From: Halanaerobium saccharolyticum subsp. saccharolyticum DSM 6643
GTDB taxonomy: Bacteria; Bacillota; Halanaerobiia; Halanaerobiales; Halanaerobiaceae
Length of the DNA stretch: 64,000 nt
Direction: 5' to 3'
NCBI RefSeq assembly: GCF_000350165.1
Contig: NZ_CAUI01000005.1
Coordinates: forward strand, 124,001-188,000
The first letter of the stretch is position 1, and every line of letters starts with the position of its first letter. The position numbers were made by a program, and so were the translations under genes. The notes under the pieces are model-generated. The model was not told where the DNA came from and searched no databases. It saw only the letters and a program-made list of their open reading frames with translations. Below are positions 58,649 to 64,000 of this stretch, one piece after another.

Positions 58649-60319
58649 TTGAAGAGATCCAAGCGATTTGAACTATTAGATCAACGTCCAGTCCATCAAG
58701 ATGGATTTATTAAAGAATGGCCAGAAGCTGGCTTAGTAGCTATGGAAGGCCCAGAAGATCCAAAACCAAGTGTAAAAATAGAAAATGGCAAAATTGTTAA
58801 CCTAGATGGCAAAAAGCGTGAAGATTTTGATATGCTTGATCAGTTTATTGCCGATCATACACTTGATATAGATATTATTGAAGATGTAATGGCTCAGGAT
58901 TCCCGTGAGTTGGCCCATAAAATTGTTGATGTAAATGTGAGCAGAGATAAAGTAAAGAAATTAGGACTTGGTATGACACCTGCAAAAATGGTCGAAGTTG
59001 TGGGACATATGAATGTTGTAGAAATGATGTTTGCTGTGCAAAAAATGAGGGCCAGAAAAACTCCCTCAAATCAGTGTCACGTTACTAATGTAAAAGACCA
59101 TCCAGCTCTACTTGCTGCAGATGCAGCTGAAGCAGCATTGCGTGGTTTTGACGAATTAGAAACAACAGTAGGTATTGTTAGATATGCTCCTTCTAATGCT
59201 ATTTCCATTATGGTTGGTGGTCAGACCGGCCGCGGTGGAGTTTTAACTCAGTGTGCTGTTGAAGAAGCAATGGAATTAGAAATGGGGATGCGTGGTTTTA
59301 CAGCTTATGCTGAAACAGTTTCAGTTTATGGTACAGAACAGGTATTTGTTGATGGTGATGATACTCCATGGTCGAAGAGTTTCCTAGCATCAGCTTATGC
59401 TTCTCGAGGATTAAAAATGAGATATACATCTGGTACTGGCTCTGAAGCAGAGATGGGTTTTGCTGATGGTAAATCAATGCTTTATCTTGAAGCCCGCTGT
59501 CTCTACATGACAAAAGGTGCAGGAGTTCAGGGCATTCAAAATGGTTCAATCAGTTGTGTTGGTGTTCCTGGTGCAGTTCCTTCTGGAGTTAGAGCAATGC
59601 TTGCAGAAAATTTAATTGCAATGCTGCTTGACCTAGAATGTGCATCTGGTAATGACCAGACATTTACTCACTCTCGTACAAGAAGAACAGCAAGAATGTT
59701 AATGCAGTTTTTACCAGGGACTGATTTTATCTTCTCTGGTTACAGTGCTGTTCCAAACTATGATAATATGTTTGCGGGTTCAACACATGATGTTGATGAT
59801 TATGATGACTATTTGGTCCTACAGCGTGATCTCAAGGTTAATGGTGGATTAGTACCTGTAGATGAAGAAGATGTTATCAAAATAAGAAACAAGGGAGCTA
59901 AAGCTTTACAGGCAGTATTTAAAGAATTAGGGATGCCTGATATTACAGATGAAGAAGTAGAAGCTGCCACATATGCACATGGAAGTAAAGATATGCCTGA
60001 TCGTGATGTAAGAGAGGACTTTAGAGGCATTGAAGATATGTTGAAAAGAGGTACTACTGGTGTAGCTATTGTGCAGGCTCTAGAAAAGAATGGATTTGAA
60101 GATGTTGCAGAGAACTTCTTTAATCTTCTAAAACAGAGAATCGCAGGAGATTATCTTCATACAGCTGCTATCTTTGATGAAAATTTCCACTGTATCAGTG
60201 CTGTAAATGATCAAAATGATTATGCTGGACCTGGAACTGGATATAGAGTATCAGATGAACTTTGGGAAAAACTAAAAGATATCAGATTTGCCAGAGATCC
60301 AGAAGACATTGGAGAATAA
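58649..60319 (+). CDS. pduC: B12-dependent propanediol/glycerol dehydratase large subunit
   Basis: The 556-aa protein is the large subunit of the adenosylcobalamin-dependent diol dehydratase, which converts 1,2-propanediol to propionaldehyde or glycerol to 3-hydroxypropionaldehyde. It opens with KRSKRFELLDQRPVHQDGF and keeps the catalytic neighbourhood: NQCHVTN (His), LTQCAVEEA (Glu), GVQGIQNGSISC (Gln), SGNDQTFTHS (Asp) and FSGYSAVPNYDNMFAGS (Ser). TTG 58649 follows AAGGAGGG. Length and surroundings (shell genes, PduDEGH) favour the Pdu type, but glycerol and propanediol use cannot be separated by sequence alone, and the DhaT-like gene argues for glycerol as one substrate. Confidence 0.95.
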   Translation: MKRSKRFELLDQRPVHQDGFIKEWPEAGLVAMEGPEDPKPSVKIENGKIVNLDGKKREDFDMLDQFIADHTLDIDIIEDVMAQDSRELAHKIVDVNVSRDKVKKLGLGMTPAKMVEVVGHMNVVEMMFAVQKMRARKTPSNQCHVTNVKDHPALLAADAAEAALRGFDELETTVGIVRYAPSNAISIMVGGQTGRGGVLTQCAVEEAMELEMGMRGFTAYAETVSVYGTEQVFVDGDDTPWSKSFLASAYASRGLKMRYTSGTGSEAEMGFADGKSMLYLEARCLYMTKGAGVQGIQNGSISCVGVPGAVPSGVRAMLAENLIAMLLDLECASGNDQTFTHSRTRRTARMLMQFLPGTDFIFSGYSAVPNYDNMFAGSTHDVDDYDDYLVLQRDLKVNGGLVPVDEEDVIKIRNKGAKALQAVFKELGMPDITDEEVEAATYAHGSKDMPDRDVREDFRGIEDMLKRGTTGVAIVQALEKNGFEDVAENFFNLLKQRIAGDYLHTAAIFDENFHCISAVNDQNDYAGPGTGYRVSDELWEKLKDIRFARDPEDIGE

Positions 60320-60343
60320 ATTATATTATATGGAGGTGCAAAA

Positions 60344-61000
60344 ATGCAGTTAAATGAAGATGCTATTCGCCAGATAGTTGTTGATGTGCTGTCGGGTATG
60401 TCTGATCAGGGCGGTAACTCTGAAACAAAATCATATTCTCCTGATAGATCAGGTAATATGGTTATCAGCGAAACAGGCCAAGCAGCAGAAGGCAGAAATA
60501 ATGATGAAGTTGTAATTGCAATAGGTCCTGCTTTTGGAAATAAATTGTCAAAAACTATGATAGATGTTGACCATAGTGAGATATTAAGAGAAGTTATGGC
60601 TGGTATTGAAGAAGAAGGAATTAAGGCAAGAGTTGTTAAGAACTATATCACAGCTGATGTTGGTTTTATGGGACATCAGGCTGCACAAATTAGTGGTTCA
60701 GGTATTGGTATTGGATTACAGTCTAAAGGTACAATTTTAATACACCAGAAAGATTTAAATCCACTGGCCAACTTAGAACTTTTCCCACAGGCACCACTTG
60801 TAGATTTACCAACTTATAGACGGATTGGTAAAAATGCTGCCAGATATGCTAAAGGAGAAAATCCAGAACCTGTAACAACAAAAAATGATCAGATGGCCAG
60901 GCCAAAATATCAGGCAATATCTGCTGTGTTATACAATAAAGAAGTTAAGTATCTTGACCCAACTAAAAAAGTAGTAGAAATTGAAGTATCATTTAAATAA
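60344..61000 (+). CDS. pduD: Diol dehydratase medium subunit
   Basis: The 218-aa medium (beta) subunit binds part of the cobalamin. After an N-terminal helix (MQLNEDAIRQIVVDVLSGM) and a Gly/Ser-rich linker to about residue 45, the conserved part reads VVIAIGPAFGNKLSKTMIDVDHSEIL, then VGFMGHQAAQISGSGIGIGLQSKGT and LFPQAPLVDLPTYRRIGKNAARYA. The front helix resembles the known targeting peptide of Salmonella PduD that brings the enzyme into the microcompartment. 24 nt after pduC and 27 nt before pduE. Confidence 0.95.
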   Translation: MQLNEDAIRQIVVDVLSGMSDQGGNSETKSYSPDRSGNMVISETGQAAEGRNNDEVVIAIGPAFGNKLSKTMIDVDHSEILREVMAGIEEEGIKARVVKNYITADVGFMGHQAAQISGSGIGIGLQSKGTILIHQKDLNPLANLELFPQAPLVDLPTYRRIGKNAARYAKGENPEPVTTKNDQMARPKYQAISAVLYNKEVKYLDPTKKVVEIEVSFK

Positions 61001-61027
61001 TTTTTTAAAAATCAGGAGGTGGATTTA

Positions 61028-61531
61028 ATGGATAAAGAATTAATAGAATCTATTGTACGTGATGTTCTCGGTAATTTTGAAGAATCAGGTAATTCAGCTT
61101 CTCCGAAAAGAGGTAGTGGATTAACTGCAAGAGATTATCCGATGGGTGAAAAAAGTAAGGATAAAGTTAAAACTCCTTCAGGACAAACATTAGATGATAT
61201 TGAGTTTAAAAAGATAGTTTCTGGAGAAACACCTGGTTCCGAATTAAGAATTACTGCAGAAACACTTAATCATCAGGCAGAAATCGCAAGATCAGTGGAT
61301 AGAGAGCAATTTGCTAAAAACTTAGAAAGAGCTGCAGAATTGACAAAGGTCGGAGATGAAAGAATTCTTGAAATATACAATGCATTACGTCCTTATCGTT
61401 CAACAAAACAGGATATGCTTGAGATTGCAGATGAATTAGAAAATGAATATGATGCTAAAATAAATGCTGCGTTTATTAGAGAGGCTGCTCAAGTATATGA
61501 AAAACGGAAGCGTCTAAAAGGTGATAGATAA
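61028..61531 (+). CDS. pduE: Diol dehydratase small subunit
   Basis: The 167-aa small (gamma) subunit starts at ATG 61028, 6 nt after AGGAGGTG (a GTG at 61019 lies inside that site). It begins with MDKELIESIVRDVLGNF, again an amphipathic targeting-like helix, followed by a linker and the conserved GLTARDYPMGEKSKDKV near residues 30-46 and ALRPYRSTKQDMLEIADELE near 118-137. It completes the alpha2beta2gamma2 dehydratase. The reactivase gene pduG follows after 23 nt. Confidence 0.95.
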   Translation: MDKELIESIVRDVLGNFEESGNSASPKRGSGLTARDYPMGEKSKDKVKTPSGQTLDDIEFKKIVSGETPGSELRITAETLNHQAEIARSVDREQFAKNLERAAELTKVGDERILEIYNALRPYRSTKQDMLEIADELENEYDAKINAAFIREAAQVYEKRKRLKGDR

Positions 61532-61554
61532 GCTAATAACAGGTAGGTGGGATC

Positions 61555-63396
61555 ATGGAATATATTGTAGGAGTTGATATCGGTAATTCCACTACAGAAG
61601 TAGCTGTAGCCAAGATTTTGAAGGAAAAGCAGAATATTGACTTTATATCACATGGTATATATAAGACAACTGGTTTAAAGGGTACAATCGACAACATAGA
61701 AGGTATTATAAGATCTTTAAATTCTGCACTAAAAAAAGTAGATCTTAACTATGAAGATATTACTCTAATTAGATTAAACGAAGCTACTCCTGTTATTGGT
61801 GATGTAGCAATGGAAACCATAACAGAAACAGTAATAACAGAGTCCACTATGATTGGGCATGATCCCTGGACACCAGGAGGAATTGGACTGGGTGTAGGAT
61901 ATACAATAAAAATAAATAATATAGACAGCTGCACAGCGGGTGATGATGTAATTCTTATTATACCAGGAGATGTAGATTTTGCAGATGCTGCTGAGATTAT
62001 TAATAGGTCTATTGAGCGTGGTGTTAATATTAATGGAGCAGTAGCGCAAAAAGATGATGCAGTTTTGATAGTTAATCGTCTTGATATGCAGATTCCTGTA
62101 ATAGATGAAGTTAAATATATTGATAAGATTCCACTTGCTAAAAAAGCAGCTGTGGAAGTTGCCAGACCAGGAGGAACAATTGAAAAACTGTCTAATCCAT
62201 ATGGAATTGCTACTATATTTGAATTGGATTCTGAAGATACCAAACATATTTTCCCGGTTGCTAGATCTTTAATTGGCAATAGATCTGCTGTTGTAATAAG
62301 AACCCCAGAAGGTGATATTGAAGAACGCAAAATACCAGCTGGTAAAATTACAATACTAGGAGATCGAGGAAAATCTGAAATAGGTGTAGATACCGGTGCA
62401 GAAGATATAATGGATTCACTGGAAAAAATACAACCTATAAAAGATGTTACTGGAGAATCAGGTACAAATGTTGGCGGTATGCTTGATCGAGTTAAAAAAA
62501 CTATGAGCACGGTCACGGATCAGCCACTTTCAGATATCAAGATTAAAGATATTCTTGCTGTAAATACATTTGTTCCCAAAAAAGTTACAGGTGGTCTTGC
62601 AGAAGAGCATGCAATGGAGAATGCAGTTGGTCTAGCAGCTATGGTTAAAACAAGTCAGCTGCCTATGCAAAAAATAGCTGACAGATTAGAAGAAGAAACA
62701 AATGTGGATGTTGTTATTGCAGGTGTTGAAGCAAATATGGCTATCTTAGGAGCGCTTACAACACCTGGCACAGATAAACCGCTTGTTATACTTGATATGG
62801 GTGGTGGCTCAACTGATGCAGCGATGGTTACATCCAGAGATAAAATATATACTACACATCTAGCAGGTGCCGGTGATATGGTTTCGCTTTTAATTAATAT
62901 TGAATTAGGACTCAATGATCTTAAATTAGCAGAACTTATCAAAGAAAATCCTCTTGCTAAAGTAGAAAGTGTATTTCACATAAGACATGAGGATGGAACT
63001 GTTAAATTCTTTGACCAGGCCTTAGATCCAAAATTATTTGGACGAGTTATTATTCTTGCTGATGATGAGAAGATTCCAATTCATTCTGATCATTCATTAG
63101 ATAAGATCAGACAGGTTAGAAGAGAAGCTAAAAATGATGTTTTTGTAAGAAATTCAATAAGAGCATTAAAAAGAATCATTCCAACCGGTAATATAAGAGA
63201 TATTGATTTTGTTGTTATGGTTGGCGGCTCTGCAAAAGATTTTGAAATTCCAACCTTAATATCTAATCGACTTTCTGAGTATAGTGTAGTTGCGGGAAGT
63301 GGAAATATTAGAGGTGTAATGGGACCCCGAAATGCTGTAGCTACTGGATTAGTGCTTTCCTATCTTGAAACGGAGGGAAGTGTCATAAATGGTTGA
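61555..63396 (+). CDS. pduG: Diol dehydratase reactivase large subunit
   Basis: The 613-aa protein is the actin/Hsp70-like ATPase (DdrA/PduG) that removes damaged cobalamin from the inactivated dehydratase. It starts VGVDIGNSTTEVAVAKI (phosphate 1 loop), carries HDPWTPGGIGLGVG near residues 102-115, VIAGVEANMAILGALTTPGT near 383-402, VILDMGGGSTDAAMV near 407-421 (phosphate 2 loop) and GSGNIRGVMGPRNAVATGL near the end. The stop codon overlaps the start of pduH by 8 nt, so the two subunits are coupled. Confidence 0.95.
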   Translation: MEYIVGVDIGNSTTEVAVAKILKEKQNIDFISHGIYKTTGLKGTIDNIEGIIRSLNSALKKVDLNYEDITLIRLNEATPVIGDVAMETITETVITESTMIGHDPWTPGGIGLGVGYTIKINNIDSCTAGDDVILIIPGDVDFADAAEIINRSIERGVNINGAVAQKDDAVLIVNRLDMQIPVIDEVKYIDKIPLAKKAAVEVARPGGTIEKLSNPYGIATIFELDSEDTKHIFPVARSLIGNRSAVVIRTPEGDIEERKIPAGKITILGDRGKSEIGVDTGAEDIMDSLEKIQPIKDVTGESGTNVGGMLDRVKKTMSTVTDQPLSDIKIKDILAVNTFVPKKVTGGLAEEHAMENAVGLAAMVKTSQLPMQKIADRLEEETNVDVVIAGVEANMAILGALTTPGTDKPLVILDMGGGSTDAAMVTSRDKIYTTHLAGAGDMVSLLINIELGLNDLKLAELIKENPLAKVESVFHIRHEDGTVKFFDQALDPKLFGRVIILADDEKIPIHSDHSLDKIRQVRREAKNDVFVRNSIRALKRIIPTGNIRDIDFVVMVGGSAKDFEIPTLISNRLSEYSVVAGSGNIRGVMGPRNAVATGLVLSYLETEGSVING

Positions 63397-63976
63397 TCAA
63401 TCAAATAAACCTTCTGTTTATATAGGGCTGCAGAAAAAGTATGAATCTAATCATCTTTTTTATAATGTCTGTTATGGTTTAGAAGAAGAAGGAATACCCT
63501 TTGATTCTTATTTCAGTGAAGATAAGGTTAATCAAATTGCCCATGATGCAGCCCAGAAATCTAGACTTGGTGTAGGAATTGCTGTCGGAGATGATGACCA
63601 GATAGTAATTCAGCATAAAAAAATGAATGTTGACAATCCTTTTTTCAAAAAAAAGATTGAAAAATATTTTCAGGCAAAGATTATGGGCTCAAATGCAGCA
63701 AGACTGGTAAAAGGGATTCCGATTAAAGAAATTTCTAAAGAAGATGATTATTATACTATCAGCAAAAGTGAAGATACAGAAAATAATTCAGTTACTAAAA
63801 ATATAGAAAAAAATACTACAAAAAGTGCAGAAAAAAATATAGCAAACAGTAACTCTGAAAACAACGAAAAATTAGATTCTAAAAAAAATATAGATTCTAA
63901 CGATGAATCAGACGCTGTAAAAGAAATAACAAAACTAGTAATGGAAACACTAAAAAATATAGAAAATAGTAATTAA
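63389..63976 (+). CDS. pduH: Diol dehydratase reactivase small subunit with long linker and C-terminal helix
   Basis: Residues 1-118 match PduH/DdrB (KPSVYIGLQKKY, EEGIPFDSYF, AQKSRLGVGIAVGDDDQIVIQHKKM, MGSNAARLVKGIPIKEI), which swaps with the dehydratase beta subunit during reactivation. The usual protein ends about there. Here about 55 residues of low-complexity Asn/Lys/Ser/Glu sequence follow, then a final helix ESDAVKEITKLVMETLKNI that looks like the targeting helices at the front of PduD and PduE. The reactivase may thus be drawn into the microcompartment by its own tail; this is an inference. ATG 63389 overlaps pduG by 8 nt. Confidence 0.9.
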   Translation: MVDQSNKPSVYIGLQKKYESNHLFYNVCYGLEEEGIPFDSYFSEDKVNQIAHDAAQKSRLGVGIAVGDDDQIVIQHKKMNVDNPFFKKKIEKYFQAKIMGSNAARLVKGIPIKEISKEDDYYTISKSEDTENNSVTKNIEKNTTKSAEKNIANSNSENNEKLDSKKNIDSNDESDAVKEITKLVMETLKNIENSN

Positions 63977-63987
63977 ATAGCTTAGCA

Positions 63988-64000
63988 AAGGAAGGAGGGA
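63988..64000 (+). other. Ribosome binding site of a gene cut by the window end
   Basis: AAGGAAGGAGGGA at the very end is a strong Shine-Dalgarno sequence 11 nt after the pduH stop, so the operon continues; the next gene is expected to be another pdu shell or enzyme gene. Confidence 0.7.

Noticed and set aside
61749-62516. Open frame of 255 codons on the minus strand inside pduG
   Set aside because: It lies entirely within a strongly conserved gene on the other strand, has no ribosome site and its composition (Ser, Ile, Pro rich) is that of an antisense shadow. Similar shadows at 61774-62247, 62655-62942 and 40186-40587 are rejected for the same reason.
63800-63900. Repeated AAAAATAT/GAAAA blocks at the end of pduH as a DNA repeat element
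   Set aside because: They encode the low-complexity Asn/Lys/Glu linker in frame and are not regular enough to be a repeat array.
1-64000. Search for tRNA, rRNA, CRISPR arrays, transposase genes and attachment sites
   Set aside because: Nothing supportable was seen on either strand; gene order and composition are uniform, with no clear sign of a mobile element.

Overview
The window looks like a chromosome segment from an anaerobic, fermentative, AT-rich Firmicute with two membranes, most probably a Halanaerobiales member (Halanaerobium-like). The reasons are very low GC, strong Shine-Dalgarno sites (often AGGAGGTG) in front of nearly every gene, clostridial-type fermentation genes, and clear outer-membrane or periplasmic biology: a usher-like beta-barrel, a PapD-like chaperone, a DUF374 acyltransferase, and a ribose-binding protein with a soluble (non-lipoprotein) signal peptide. 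I see no tRNA, rRNA, CRISPR or insertion sequence.

Layout. 1-3.7 kb: the end of an unknown gene, an unknown cytosolic protein, a YwlG/UPF0340 protein, a small hypothetical and an iron alcohol dehydrogenase. 3.7-10.8 kb: a SARP/BTAD regulator with a degenerate GGDEF-like tail, then a surface-fibre locus of two secreted subunit candidates, a periplasmic chaperone and a usher-like outer-membrane protein. 10.8-13.4 kb: a class III CoA-transferase with the MadL/MadM malonate transporter behind a consensus promoter and two tandem dyad operators. 13.5-19.5 kb: the ribose operon rbsRKDACB. 19.6-43.2 kb: a CBS-PAS-AAA+ sigma-54 activator, a sigma-54 promoter with upstream dyads, and a lysine-to-butyrate fermentation island (kdd, kamB, kamC, kamD, kamE, nhaC-like, kal, kce, a CoA-transferase pair, kamA, thiolase, hbd, crt, bcd, etfB, etfA) that also carries an M20 deacylase and a YtcJ amidohydrolase. 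43.3-49.6 kb: a GNAT acetyltransferase, an amino-acid racemase, a broken acetamidase/formamidase, acetate kinase, a chemoreceptor and a cobalamin adenosyltransferase. 49.6-52.7 kb: FolD and FchA (minus strand), a DUF374 acyltransferase and a DeoR regulator. 52.9-64 kb: 1,3-propanediol dehydrogenase, a PocR-domain sensor kinase with a YesN-like regulator, and the start of a B12-dependent diol dehydratase microcompartment operon (pduA, B, C, D, E, G, H) that runs off the window.

How they fit together. Lysine is isomerised by KamA and KamDE, oxidised by Kdd, cleaved with acetyl-CoA by Kce, deaminated by Kal to crotonyl-CoA, reduced by Bcd-EtfAB, and the CoA is passed to acetoacetate and split by thiolase. 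Acetate kinase can make ATP. The adenosyltransferase can supply adenosylcobalamin to both KamDE and the diol dehydratase. DhaT or alcohol dehydrogenases take up reducing equivalents from the aldehyde made by the dehydratase. FolD and FchA handle one-carbon units.

Most notable points: a chaperone-usher-like fibre system in a Firmicute; a FolD that has lost the catalytic lysine beside a separate cyclohydrolase; a sigma-54 promoter with two perfect dyads controlling lysine fermentation; a PduH with a long linker ending in a targeting-like helix; and three genes whose best-placed start codon is AUU or AUA.
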